From JAAYKS01 sp964479435 (GTDB lineage Bacteria > Bacillota > Clostridia > Saccharofermentanales > UBA5734), in assembly GCA_964479435.1 (NCBI GenBank), contig CAYZME010000024.1, forward strand, positions 1-25,334: DNA of 25,334 nt. Direction: 5' to 3'. Shown piece after piece: positions 1-7,648 of the stretch (positions are counted from its first letter, which is position 1; each line of letters begins with the position of its first letter). The notes under the pieces are model-generated. The model did not search any database. It was not told the origin of the DNA and saw nothing but the letters and a program-made list of their open reading frames with translations. A program made the translations under genes and the position numbers.

Positions 1-44
1 TGATACCCCATGCCATCAGGCATGGCAATAGAAACACAGGCGCG

Positions 45-1001
45 TCAGGGGGCATAACGGACCGATTGGCCTTGTGTTAAAACAGACATGTGCACACCTA
101 TCGATTGTGCGTACGCAACGGCCTGTGAGAGCTGATTTTCTACAATTTCTGACCGGGAGTTTTCTGGTACAATCACCAGCATCACACGTGTGTGAATCAT
201 TCCCGCATGGATGTCAATCCGCTCTTGTCCCCACGGAGCGGCGGTCCCATCAAAGCGGGCCAGCGCGTCGATCTCCGCGCGCAAGGAAGAGTAAATCGCT
301 CCCTCGTTCTGCCATGTCGGCGCCGTATGGTCCAAACTGCGGATCGCAGTCGCGGCGCCGTCGCGATAAGCGGCAATCACCGGGTAATTNNNNNNNNNNA
401 GATTTCCCCCGTTGCGTTGCCGCAATACACGCCCGCGCGTAAAATTATCCAGACTCCAAACGGCGCCGGTTGTGCTGCTCGGGCCGTTCTCGAGAGGATT
501 GCCGGCAAAAAAAGGGATGTACACTTCAAATGAGCCCGTTGTCTGACCTGCCAAAAGCGCCCAGTTGTATGTCACCCGGACGTACAGCTCGTCTTCTGAC
601 AAGTTGCTTTCAAGTAACGCATGCACATCGGACAATCCTTGGCCGGCGTACATGTCATCGCGGATACTGGCCATCCAGTATGACATGCGAGATTCAAAAA
701 ACGCTTCATACCCCAAACGCGTCGTCATTTCATATAATTTTCCCGTAATTTGCGATTCGCCCGTCTGTTCTATGAGGAGCCGCTCCAGCAGTCCATCTAC
801 TCCGGATGCCTCCACCACCGTCATCAGCAACGCCGTTTCTTGTGCCGCGTTTTCGGCGGCGTGGCGCAACAACAAGAGCGAATGGATCTGCACGCCATAC
901 TGCAGAATCATCGCCGCAAGTACCAGGAAAAGAGGCATCGCGAGTGCCGTCTCGATGGCAATCGCGCCTTTGCGTCGCCTTATCCACTTTATGCCGCGCA
1001 C
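45..1001 (-). CDS. TadE-like pilus protein with C-terminal CDI-type nuclease-toxin-like domain (crosses assembly gap)
   Basis: The N-terminal part is a TadE-like pseudopilin: a short basic leader (WIRRRKG), then the hydrophobic segment AIAIETALAMPLFLVLAAMI and a polar stalk of about 170 residues. The last 114 residues, after the N run at 390-399, start NYPVIAAYRDG and continue with SLDHTAPTWQN, ARFDG, a central TRVMLVIVPEN and the end AYAQSIGVHMSVL. From memory this follows the pattern of endonuclease-type toxin domains at the C-termini of CdiA and other polymorphic toxins (NFPVID..NGVATSIKSLD...YQN; R.L..AVP.G; A...GV.L.V). The GTG start at 1001 is chosen because GGAGGG sits at 1005-1010; a longer TTG start at 1067 has no ribosome site. 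The gene overlaps the DUF5702 stop by 13 bases. The two halves are in frame only if the gap really is 10 bases (or 10 plus a multiple of 3). TadE part fairly sure; toxin homology probable; fusion unproven. Confidence 0.7.
   Translation of the reverse strand: MRGIKWIRRRKGAIAIETALAMPLFLVLAAMILQYGVQIHSLLLLRHAAENAAQETALLMTVVEASGVDGLLERLLIEQTGESQITGKLYEMTTRLGYEAFFESRMSYWMASIRDDMYAGQGLSDVHALLESNLSEDELYVRVTYNWALLAGQTTGSFEVYIPFFAGNPLENGPSSTTGAVWSLDNFTRGRVLRQRNGGNXXXXNYPVIAAYRDGAATAIRSLDHTAPTWQNEGAIYSSLRAEIDALARFDGTAAPWGQERIDIHAGMIHTRVMLVIVPENSRSEIVENQLSQAVAYAQSIGVHMSVLTQGQSVRYAP
48..389 (-). other. CDI/polymorphic-toxin-like endonuclease domain (C-terminal module)
   Basis: This is the 114-residue module at the C-terminus of the TadE-like protein, from NYPVIAAYRDG to VRYAP. 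Visible motif blocks are ATAIRSLDHTAPTWQN, a helix-like stretch with IDALARFDG, TRVMLVIVPEN and AVAYAQSIGVHMSVL. Their order and spacing match the C-terminal domain annotated in CdiA-type proteins as an endonuclease toxin, as I remember it; no search could be run. If correct, the domain would cut nucleic acid in a target cell and need a neighbouring immunity gene, expected just left of base 45. Confidence 0.55.
390..399. other. Assembly gap (10 N)
   Basis: Ten consecutive undetermined bases. Ten is a common placeholder length, so the true distance is unknown. The gap falls exactly between the pilin stalk and the toxin-like module of the TadE-like gene. Confidence 0.95.
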
Positions 1002-2473
1002 CTGCCCTCCACGCGCATGTTTCTCGTGCGCAGTCCCCCCGATACAACGAGATGCCGTGCCCAACAACCTGGCACATTGCGTGATAACACATGTGTCAAT
1101 CTGCCCATCAATGCCAGATCCGGAACCAGATATAGGAATATACGCAAATAATCACCATAATGGAGAACAATCGGATCCAGCCCGGGACACAGCGCCACCC
1201 CTTTCCCTTCTTTGAGCAGCCGGGTTTCGTTTATGGCCTCGCCCATGCTCCAGATCGCCTGGATGACAACCGTCAGCGCACTTTCCGGCAGAACAACCGA
1301 ACCGCCGCTGATTAACGCGATGATGCCGCACAGAGTCGCCGCGAGGGTGTGCGCTCTCTCCCGACGACCGGGGTCGGTATAATTGACCGCCAACCTGACA
1401 ATAAAGCGTAAACCGGCGATTTGTGCGAAAACCCGCTTTTCCGCGCTCCCGCTCGAATCCAGACCCGTAATCAGCCTTTCCAGATCGGCCCCTTCCCGGG
1501 GATAGATCAGCTGAAAATTCCTGCCGTCCAGGCCGGTCGCGTAAGGGCAATTGTCTGTGTTCCCCTCCGGCATGGAGCGCGAACATACCCCCATTACGTA
1601 CTCAACGTGGGCGCATTTGTGGTATAGCGGATCCGCGTCGACATCCAACCACTCTTCCCAACGCGATAAAAACCGGGATATTGAAACGGGATCAAACAAA
1701 TCAGGCCCTGGCGGCTGGCCGTTTTTCGGCAAAGCGTCAACCTCCGGCACGCTTGATATCACGTCGCGCATATGGCGCAGTTCGGAAAGGAGTTCATCGC
1801 CTACGATCCGATCCAGGATGAAAGATTTGATCTCCGCGCGGATTTCCGTGAGCCATTGCGCGTGCTCTTCTTGCCCATCAGACATGGACGTGTCGGTCAC
1901 CTCGTCAACGACCCCGCCGCTCTCGCCGAGAAAATCAGCAAAATCAAACTGCGCGAGCCATGTCCGCACGGTGTCGCTCAGGTTAAAACCCCCGCTCCCT
2001 GCTTCTGCCTCCGCCACGATTGGCGTCTCGTTGCGCTGCTGGCGCAAAGCATCCGCAATCGAACGAAAGCGTCCGACCGCTTGAGTGATCAGCACCGCGG
2101 GTAGACGGTAGCGCATGTATTCATCGATCGCCGCGGCGAGAATCAACGGGTCCGACAACGGTTCGCCGAATGTTTTGACCGCTTGTTTCGCGCCGCTCAC
2201 ACGACTTGTAAGCCGCTCATATACCAGGCTTCGCGTAGCGCTTGTGTCCACACATGCCAATCCGTATCGCGCGCTCATGTCATTACCGGCGTACAGTGTG
2301 GCCGCGATTTCGGCAGATAAGGCCCGATGAATCTCTGCTTCGAGCAGCCTGAACCGTGCCGCCTGGGCGAAAATCCCGCAGACTGTCAGGGCCGCTGTGC
2401 CCGCAATGCAGATAAACAAGGCCGTGCAGCGGCGCCTGCGGAAGACGGTCCTTGAAAAGCGCCCTTTGCTCAT
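989..2473 (-). CDS. DUF5702-type Tad-locus protein
   Basis: A 494-residue membrane-anchored protein. It has an Arg-rich N-terminus, one membrane segment (ALFICIAGTAALTVCGIFA, about residues 18-36) and a long extracytoplasmic region. The C-terminal third has the blocks LRFIVRLAVNYTDPGRR, ALTVVIQAIWSMGEAINETR, LLKEGKGVALCPG and LHYGDYLRIFLYLVP, which match what I remember of DUF5702, a family found beside TadE genes in Clostridia. Its exact role is unknown; it is probably a minor component or assembly factor of a Tad-like pilus. The ATG at 2473 forms an ATGA overlap with the stop of the upstream pilin-like gene, which favours it over an in-frame start 10 codons earlier, inside that gene. The stop (TAA at 989) lies inside the next gene. 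Confidence 0.7.
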   Translation of the reverse strand: MSKGRFSRTVFRRRRCTALFICIAGTAALTVCGIFAQAARFRLLEAEIHRALSAEIAATLYAGNDMSARYGLACVDTSATRSLVYERLTSRVSGAKQAVKTFGEPLSDPLILAAAIDEYMRYRLPAVLITQAVGRFRSIADALRQQRNETPIVAEAEAGSGGFNLSDTVRTWLAQFDFADFLGESGGVVDEVTDTSMSDGQEEHAQWLTEIRAEIKSFILDRIVGDELLSELRHMRDVISSVPEVDALPKNGQPPGPDLFDPVSISRFLSRWEEWLDVDADPLYHKCAHVEYVMGVCSRSMPEGNTDNCPYATGLDGRNFQLIYPREGADLERLITGLDSSGSAEKRVFAQIAGLRFIVRLAVNYTDPGRRERAHTLAATLCGIIALISGGSVVLPESALTVVIQAIWSMGEAINETRLLKEGKGVALCPGLDPIVLHYGDYLRIFLYLVPDLALMGRLTHVLSRNVPGCWARHLVVSGGLRTRNMRVEGRCAA

Positions 2474-2772
2474 CGTTGACCCGCCTGCAGGCTGGCAAAC
2501 CATTCGCGTAAGGGGGCCCAGCCTTCGATGAATCCCGCGATCATATTTGTCAATTTTTCCGGACAGGTGCGGATTTGCGGCAACAGGATTGCGCCCGCGG
2601 GCACATACGCCATCTCATAAATCTCGCCTGTACCCACTCGCTCCACACAAGATCGCGCCACCGCGACCGCGACCGAACGCGTTGCCGCGTAGGAGCTCTC
2701 GCCCAGCATCAGCACGCCGGCCAGCAGCAGAATGATCAGCGAAACACAGATGGCCGCTTCGATGGTATGCAT
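2470..2772 (-). CDS. Small pilin-like / TadE-like membrane protein
   Basis: A 100-residue protein starting MHTIEAAICVSLIILLLAG: a very short N-terminus, a Glu at position 5 and then a single hydrophobic helix, the arrangement of prepilin-like and TadE-like proteins. The rest is a small soluble domain with two Cys residues and no recognised motif. The ATG at 2772 has AGGAGG 7 bases upstream; an in-frame ATG at 2793 would add seven residues (MPKGGCG) with a weaker site. It overlaps the DUF5702 gene by ATGA, so the two are translationally coupled. No Tad ATPase or platform genes are visible; they may lie elsewhere. Confidence 0.65.
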   Translation of the reverse strand: MHTIEAAICVSLIILLLAGVLMLGESSYAATRSVAVAVARSCVERVGTGEIYEMAYVPAGAILLPQIRTCPEKLTNMIAGFIEGWAPLREWFASLQAGQR

Positions 2773-2855
2773 CCCGCACCCTCCTTTTGGCATAAGGATA
2801 CTTTCCTTGCCGACAAGCTTGGATCCTCTTTCCTAGACAAAAACCTTCACAGACA

Positions 2856-2879
2856 CAAAAAAAGCGACTTCTCGCCGCT
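2856..2879 (-). terminator. Rho-independent terminator after gdhA-dtd
   Basis: On the minus strand AGCGGC-GAGAA-GTCGCT forms a 6-bp stem with one G-T pair, followed directly by seven T. It lies about 32 bases after the dtd stop and before the pilin-like gene, separating the two transcription units. Confidence 0.65.
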
Positions 2880-2910
2880 GTCCAAAAGCATGTGATTTTG
2901 TCTGAAAAAA

Positions 2911-3351
2911 TCACTCGGAATCCAACTGGATGGTGACCGGGCCATCATTAACCAATGAGACTTTCATGTCCGCGCCAAAGACACCGCTTTGCACAGGGAT
3001 ACCTTGGGCTGTCAACTGGTTGATCAGGCGACTCACCAACGCGCGGGCGCGTTCGGGCAACTCGGCCTGTTCAAATCCCGGCCGGTTCCCACGGCGGGTG
3101 TCCGCGTAAAGAGTGAACTGGGATACCACCAGAATCTCACCGCCCGCGTCGATGACCGAGCGGTTCATCTTACCTTGCGCGTCGGGCATGATGCGCAGCT
3201 TGGCAATTTTTGCTGCCAGGCGGTCGGCAACGATATCGCGATCGTTGCGACCGACCCCTACAAACAGGAGCAGGCCGCCGCTGATCCCGGCGACGACCTG
3301 TCCGTCTACTTCAACCTTGGCTTCGCTCACGCGTTGGATGACGATCCTCAT
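2911..3351 (-). CDS. dtd: D-aminoacyl-tRNA deacylase
   Basis: A 146-residue cytoplasmic enzyme that hydrolyses D-amino acids (such as D-Tyr) wrongly attached to tRNA. The full-length DTD pattern is present: the start MRIVIQRVSEAKVEVDG, the catalytic-pocket motif SQFTLYAD near residue 78 and the cross-subunit motif NDGPVTI near the C-terminus. Length is typical (145-150). It begins 12 bases after the gdhA stop with no terminator between, so it is probably co-transcribed with gdhA; a terminator follows it. The ATG is close to a weak GGATAAAAAGGG ribosome site, consistent with read-through from gdhA. Confidence 0.95.
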   Translation of the reverse strand: MRIVIQRVSEAKVEVDGQVVAGISGGLLLFVGVGRNDRDIVADRLAAKIAKLRIMPDAQGKMNRSVIDAGGEILVVSQFTLYADTRRGNRPGFEQAELPERARALVSRLINQLTAQGIPVQSGVFGADMKVSLVNDGPVTIQLDSE

Positions 3352-3363
3352 GCCCTTTTTATC

Positions 3364-4701
3364 CTAATAGGCGACCCCTTGCTCGTACATCGCGCGGGCT
3401 ACCTTCATAAATCCGGCAATGTTGGCCCCGAGCATCAGATTACCCGGCTGGCCGAATGCGGCCGCGGCCGAGGAAGCCGCCTCGTAGATGCCGGTCATGA
3501 TCTCTTTGAGTTTGCGATCCACTTCGGCAAAAGTCCAACTGTAACGCATGCTGTTCTGTGTCATCTCCAGTGCCGAAGTGGCCACGCCGCCGGCATTGGC
3601 GGCTTTGGCCGGCGCATAAATCATATTGTTGCGCAAATAGACCTCTATGGCCTCCGGCGTAGAGGGCATGTTTGCCCCCTCGCCCACCGCTTTGCAGCCA
3701 TTTTGGGCGAGCCGGGCGGCGGAAGTGGCGGAAATCTCATTTTGTGTCGCGCATGGCAAGGCGATATCACAGGGAATGTCCCAGACGCCGGTACAGTCCG
3801 GCTCATAGCGAGCGCCCGGTTTTTGATCCGCGTAAGATTGGATCCGCGCTTTTTGCACCAGCTTGATTTCTTTGAGCAAAGCCAAATCGATCCCCTCCGG
3901 GTCATAAATGAACCCGTCCGAATCGCTGGCTGTCACGACGTGCGCGCCCATTTCTTTTGCTTTTTCAATCGCGTAAATCGCGACATTGCCCGACCCGGAA
4001 ACAACGACCGTCGATCCCGCGAACCCCAGACCATAGGCATGCAAAGCTTCCTGCATAAAATAGCATAAGCCGTAACCGGTCGCTTCTGTGCGCGCCAAAG
4101 AGCCTCCCCATGTGAGCCCTTTGCCGGTAAGTGCCCCGGTATACGAGTTGGAAAGACGTTTGTATTGGCCATACATATAGCCGATCTCACGCGCGCCGGC
4201 GCCAATATCACCCGCCGGCACGTCGGTATCCGGGCCGATGTGCCGCCATAATTCGGTCATGAAACTCTGGCAAAAACGCATGATTTCACCGTCGCTTTTG
4301 CCACGGGGGTTAAAATCCGACCCGCCTTTGCCGCCGCCGAGGGGCAGACCGGTCAACGAGTTTTTGAGAATTTGTTCAAATCCCAAAAATTTAATGATGC
4401 TCAAGTTGACGGACGGGTGCAAGCGCAAGCCGCCCTTGTAGGGGCCGATCGCGCTGTTGAATTGAACGCGAAAGCCACGGTTTACCTGAACTTTCCCTTG
4501 ATCATCCACCCAGGAGACGCGAAAAATGACCTGCCGCTCGGGTTCGAAAAAGCGATCGAATACACCCGCTTCCACCCACTCAGGATGACGTTGCGCGACG
4601 GGCTCCAGACTGTGCAAAACTTCCAGAACCGCTTGATGGAACTCCAACTCGCCCGGGTTGCGCTTTTTGACATCCTCATAGACACGGTCGAGAATCTTCA
4701 T
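3364..4701 (-). CDS. gdhA: NADP-type glutamate dehydrogenase
   Basis: A 445-residue enzyme that reversibly aminates 2-oxoglutarate to L-glutamate, a main ammonium-assimilation step. Seen motifs: GPYKGGLRLHPSVN (substrate-binding Lys), PLGGGKGGSDFNPRG (catalytic Lys), MRFCQSFMTELWRHIG and the nucleotide-binding VVSGSGNVA. The length fits the hexameric bacterial NADPH type (447 in E. coli). The ATG at 4701 is chosen because AGGAGG lies 7 bases upstream; the frame is open further upstream but not protein-like. A good promoter is visible at 4783-4811. dtd follows after 12 bases. An NADP-isocitrate dehydrogenase gene in the same window supplies its substrate and NADPH. Confidence 0.96.
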   Translation of the reverse strand: MKILDRVYEDVKKRNPGELEFHQAVLEVLHSLEPVAQRHPEWVEAGVFDRFFEPERQVIFRVSWVDDQGKVQVNRGFRVQFNSAIGPYKGGLRLHPSVNLSIIKFLGFEQILKNSLTGLPLGGGKGGSDFNPRGKSDGEIMRFCQSFMTELWRHIGPDTDVPAGDIGAGAREIGYMYGQYKRLSNSYTGALTGKGLTWGGSLARTEATGYGLCYFMQEALHAYGLGFAGSTVVVSGSGNVAIYAIEKAKEMGAHVVTASDSDGFIYDPEGIDLALLKEIKLVQKARIQSYADQKPGARYEPDCTGVWDIPCDIALPCATQNEISATSAARLAQNGCKAVGEGANMPSTPEAIEVYLRNNMIYAPAKAANAGGVATSALEMTQNSMRYSWTFAEVDRKLKEIMTGIYEAASSAAAAFGQPGNLMLGANIAGFMKVARAMYEQGVAY

Positions 4702-4782
4702 CCTGTTACCTCCTGTTGATCCGGTTTTGCGATCGGACATAGGGAGACCCGGCGTGCGCCCACGCAAAAGCCACCCGCAAGA

Positions 4783-4811
4783 ATTCTAAACCGCACCGTG
4801 GGATTCGTCAA
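4783..4811 (-). promoter_or_regulatory. Sigma-A-type promoter of gdhA-dtd
   Basis: The minus strand reads TTGACG, a 17-base spacer, then TAGAAT. The predicted transcript start is near 4776, giving a leader of about 75 bases before the gdhA ATG. Confidence 0.6.
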
Positions 4812-4853
4812 ACAAATATGCAGCTGTACAAACACAAACTTGCAAAAAGTGCG

Positions 4854-5243
4854 TCAGCGAACCAGTTCGCGCCAATCGAGGTCACCTCGGTCGATGGCCA
4901 ACACCAGCAATTCCGCGGTAGCGATATTGGTCGCGTAGGGAATGCTGTTGAGATCACACGCCTTCATCAAAGGGTTGGGCGCGTCGTATTCGCTCAGTAG
5001 GGGATCCCGCAAATAGATCACCGCGTCAATTTCATTGTACAAAGCCCGGGATGCCAATTGATCCATACCGCCGGCAATATCGGCCGGCAGGCCGGAGACC
5101 TCCAGATTGGCTGTGTTGGCCAACAGTTTGGCCATGCTTTGCAAAGAGGCGACATCGTGTCGCGAGAGGATGTTGCTGTAAGCAATGCAAAAGTTTACCA
5201 ACAGCTCGTTTTTCCGACTGTCCGCTAGTAGAATAATCTTCAC
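4854..5243 (-). CDS. Methylglyoxal-synthase-like protein lacking the catalytic motifs
   Basis: 129 residues that line up end to end with methylglyoxal synthase (MgsA): MKIILLADSRKN, VNFCIAYSNILSRHD, IDAVIYLRDPL, CDLNSIPYATNIATAELL and DLDWRELV are all recognisable. The active-site segments differ. Where MgsA has the phosphate-binding TGTTG this protein has LQSMA; where MgsA has SGPLGGDQQ with the catalytic Asp it has ADIAGGMDQ; the HEPD segment is replaced by DAPN after a two-residue shortening. The remembered B. subtilis sequence aligns without gaps across the first two sites. It is therefore unlikely to convert dihydroxyacetone phosphate to methylglyoxal, and may be a binding or regulatory MGS-fold protein. 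GTG start with GGGGG 7 bases upstream; own promoter at 5279-5306. Confidence 0.8.
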   Translation of the reverse strand: MKIILLADSRKNELLVNFCIAYSNILSRHDVASLQSMAKLLANTANLEVSGLPADIAGGMDQLASRALYNEIDAVIYLRDPLLSEYDAPNPLMKACDLNSIPYATNIATAELLVLAIDRGDLDWRELVR

Positions 5244-5278
5244 GCAAATACCCCCGTAAGCTCTTCAACCTAGTTAAA

Positions 5279-5306
5279 ATTATACAAGATAACGCCTCGT
5301 AAACAA
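5279..5306 (-). promoter_or_regulatory. Promoter of the methylglyoxal-synthase-like gene
   Basis: The minus strand shows a consensus -10 TATAAT, 16 bases after TTGTTT (3 of 6 matches to -35). The predicted start is about 30 bases before the GTG codon. Confidence 0.5.
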
Positions 5307-5319
5307 GCGAGTTCACCCT

Positions 5320-5356
5320 CACAAAACGATTTGTGCGAAGGTTACAAATCATTTGT
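5320..5356. repeat. Two neighbouring ACAAA-N3/4-TTTGT palindromes
   Basis: CACAAA-ACGA-TTTGTG (5320-5335) and ACAAAT-C-ATTTGT (5344-5356) are separate palindromes with the same half-site, centred about 22 bases apart. They lie just upstream of the -35 box at 5301-5306. Neither has a T tract, so they look more like protein-binding sites than terminators. No known regulator is assigned. Confidence 0.35.
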
Positions 5357-5371
5357 GCCCGGAGAGCTGGC

Positions 5372-7648
5372 CTAGTGGAGCCCCAAAACCTCCTCTGCTC
5401 CGGCTTCCGCTGTATGATCTGTCAGGAAATATTCTTTGTACATTTCATAATGCATGTCAATAACCAGCGATCCGGCAGAATCTTTGTTGATGACATGAGC
5501 GATGGCAATCTCGGGGTCGTCCGCGGGTGCGTACGAGATGATGAGACCGTTCGTTTGCAAACTGGACAAGCCCACTTCGGCGGTCCCGGTCTTGAGCGCG
5601 ACCTGGTAAGGGAAATCTTTAAAGAAACGATAACCGGCGCCGCTGGGTGTATGACAGACGCTGACCATGCCGGTGCGGATCGCGGCCAGCGTCGCTTCAG
5701 AGGCACCGACCGGGCGTTTCTCGCCGCCGTTTGAAAAAATGTGTGTCCCATCATAGGCCGTGACACTGTGGATGACATGGGGCGTCACGAGCTCCCCGGT
5801 AGCCAGCCCGCCCGCGTATCGCGCCAATTGTAATACCGTATACGCGTGGTCAAATTGGCCGATCGAGCTTTGCACCGTGTCGGCCGGATTCCAGATCTTG
5901 TCCCCTTCGTCGATCCGCGTCAGTCGCTTGTTCTCCGGATTGGAGCGCATGCCGGCGATTTCGCCGGGCAAATCGATCCCGCTGTATTCACCCAGTCCGA
6001 AATTTCTTGCCCACGCGTCGATCCGGTCGATCCCGAGCGAAAGCCCCAGTTTGTAATAATATAAATTACATGAAGCCCGCAGCGCATCGGCCAGGTTCAG
6101 CCAGCCATGCGATCCCAAACAGGTGAACCGCAAATCATCCATATCAATGTAACCTGTGCACTGGATGGTTGAATAAGGAGAAATCAGGCCCGTTTCCAGC
6201 CCCGCCGCTGACATGCAGGGTTTGAAACAGGACCCGGGCGCGTAATTTTCCATGATGGTGCGGTTGAGCATGGGTTTGTTGACATTGTCGGTCAAATACC
6301 GCTCCACCCGGGCCGCGGCTTCTTCGTCGTTTGCCATCAGCAAAAAGTCGCGGATGTCATACGACGGGTAACTGGCCATCACCAACACATCGCCATTTTT
6401 AACGTTGAGCACAACCATGGCGCCGGAAGTGCTGACGGTGGTGTCAACCCGGTCTCGCAACAACTCCATCGCGCGTTTTTGCAAATCGGGATCGATTGTG
6501 AGCCGAACCGTATTGCCCGGGACGGGGGTGCTGCCCACAGTCTCAGGCACATAGGAATCGGCCTGTTCAGCACTTGTCCAGACGTTGTATGGGCGCATGC
6601 CATTCTGGCCGGCCAGATATCGTTCAGCGGAGGATTCGACGCCGGCTTTGCCAACGACGGCATCGGGCAGATACCCTACCGCCTGCAGCTTTTCATATTC
6701 GTCCGAGTCGATCGCGCCGACATAACCAACAACATGCGCCATTCCGATCGCCTCGGCCGTGTAGGCACGGCGGTATTCGACTCCCGTCAGCACGCCCGCA
6801 TAGCGCTGGTTTTGCTCCTCCAGAATGTGGATGGTTCCCTCATCGATTCCTTCGGCGATCAACAGCGGCGTCCCTGTGCGATAGGACCATTCGTCCGCGA
6901 GGATGCGATAGCGCAAACACATCACATCGTAGATGTCCCGCGTTTGTGTGTCGTGCGGCGACGGGACGCCGATGGCGCGGTCCGCATGGGTTGTTTTGAT
7001 TTTAAATAACACGTCCCGCAAATATTGGAACAGCATCTCCGGGTCGGTTTTGACGTAGGCGTCATCAAAACGCACACGCGTTTTGGCGGGTGGTTCTTTG
7101 AGTCCCAAAACCGTTTTCTGCCAATAGATCACATCCTTCATATCCGCCGTGAAGCGGATGGGGGATGTGGCCAGAAAATCCGCAAGCGTGCGGCTGAATT
7201 CTAAACCCCGCTCGCGCAGCAACCAAGACAAGTCCAGCAAACTCGCGTTGAGCGCCTCCGCTTCCAATTGCGCGTTCACCAGATAGAGGACGCGGGTCTC
7301 CGTGTTATAGGCCAGAGGGGTTCCATATCGATCCGTGATGACGCCGCGCGGCGCGAAAACGGTCATCTGCCTGCCGGTCCCCGTTTCATTGCCGACCGCG
7401 GCGCGCACGGTCGAGGCAAGTTGCAAAGACGCGGTTTGCGCAAAAATCAAAAACCCCGCGATGGTCATGAGTGTAATCAGAAAAAGGTAGCGACTGCGCA
7501 GAAAGGACAGCAGGCGTGCAGAGAGAGCCGGTCCTTTTTGCTCGGTAGCCGCTTCCGTACGGTATAAAACGCCTTGGCTGGCGCGCGTCTCGACTGACGG
7601 TTTCCCCTGGGTTCCGGGGGCGATTTTTTTGTTTATCTGCTTCCTCAT
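5372..7648 (-). CDS. mrdA: Penicillin-binding protein 2 (class B transpeptidase of the elongasome)
   Basis: A 758-residue membrane-anchored D,D-transpeptidase that cross-links peptidoglycan during side-wall growth. It has a cytoplasmic N-terminus of about 50 residues, one membrane helix (YLFLITLMTIAGFLIFAQTA), and a PBP-dimer domain beginning APRGVITDRYGTPLAYN. The transpeptidase domain carries all three motifs: SCFK (nucleophile Ser473, Lys476), SCN (Ser526) and KTGTA (Lys686). It overlaps mreD by ATGA, the usual mreC-mreD-mrdA order, and its partner glycosyltransferase RodA is not in the window. It is slightly longer than many PBP2 proteins because of the polar N-terminal extension. No clear terminator follows. 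Confidence 0.93.
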   Translation of the reverse strand: MRKQINKKIAPGTQGKPSVETRASQGVLYRTEAATEQKGPALSARLLSFLRSRYLFLITLMTIAGFLIFAQTASLQLASTVRAAVGNETGTGRQMTVFAPRGVITDRYGTPLAYNTETRVLYLVNAQLEAEALNASLLDLSWLLRERGLEFSRTLADFLATSPIRFTADMKDVIYWQKTVLGLKEPPAKTRVRFDDAYVKTDPEMLFQYLRDVLFKIKTTHADRAIGVPSPHDTQTRDIYDVMCLRYRILADEWSYRTGTPLLIAEGIDEGTIHILEEQNQRYAGVLTGVEYRRAYTAEAIGMAHVVGYVGAIDSDEYEKLQAVGYLPDAVVGKAGVESSAERYLAGQNGMRPYNVWTSAEQADSYVPETVGSTPVPGNTVRLTIDPDLQKRAMELLRDRVDTTVSTSGAMVVLNVKNGDVLVMASYPSYDIRDFLLMANDEEAAARVERYLTDNVNKPMLNRTIMENYAPGSCFKPCMSAAGLETGLISPYSTIQCTGYIDMDDLRFTCLGSHGWLNLADALRASCNLYYYKLGLSLGIDRIDAWARNFGLGEYSGIDLPGEIAGMRSNPENKRLTRIDEGDKIWNPADTVQSSIGQFDHAYTVLQLARYAGGLATGELVTPHVIHSVTAYDGTHIFSNGGEKRPVGASEATLAAIRTGMVSVCHTPSGAGYRFFKDFPYQVALKTGTAEVGLSSLQTNGLIISYAPADDPEIAIAHVINKDSAGSLVIDMHYEMYKEYFLTDHTAEAGAEEVLGLH

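Noticed and set aside
2615..2914. 99-codon minus frame with Cys-rich start
   Set aside because: Overlaps the pilin-like gene in another frame and includes the dtd terminator; no ribosome site.
2989..4068. 359-codon open frame on the plus strand opposite dtd and gdhA
   Set aside because: Shadow of two well-supported genes; composition is not protein-like.
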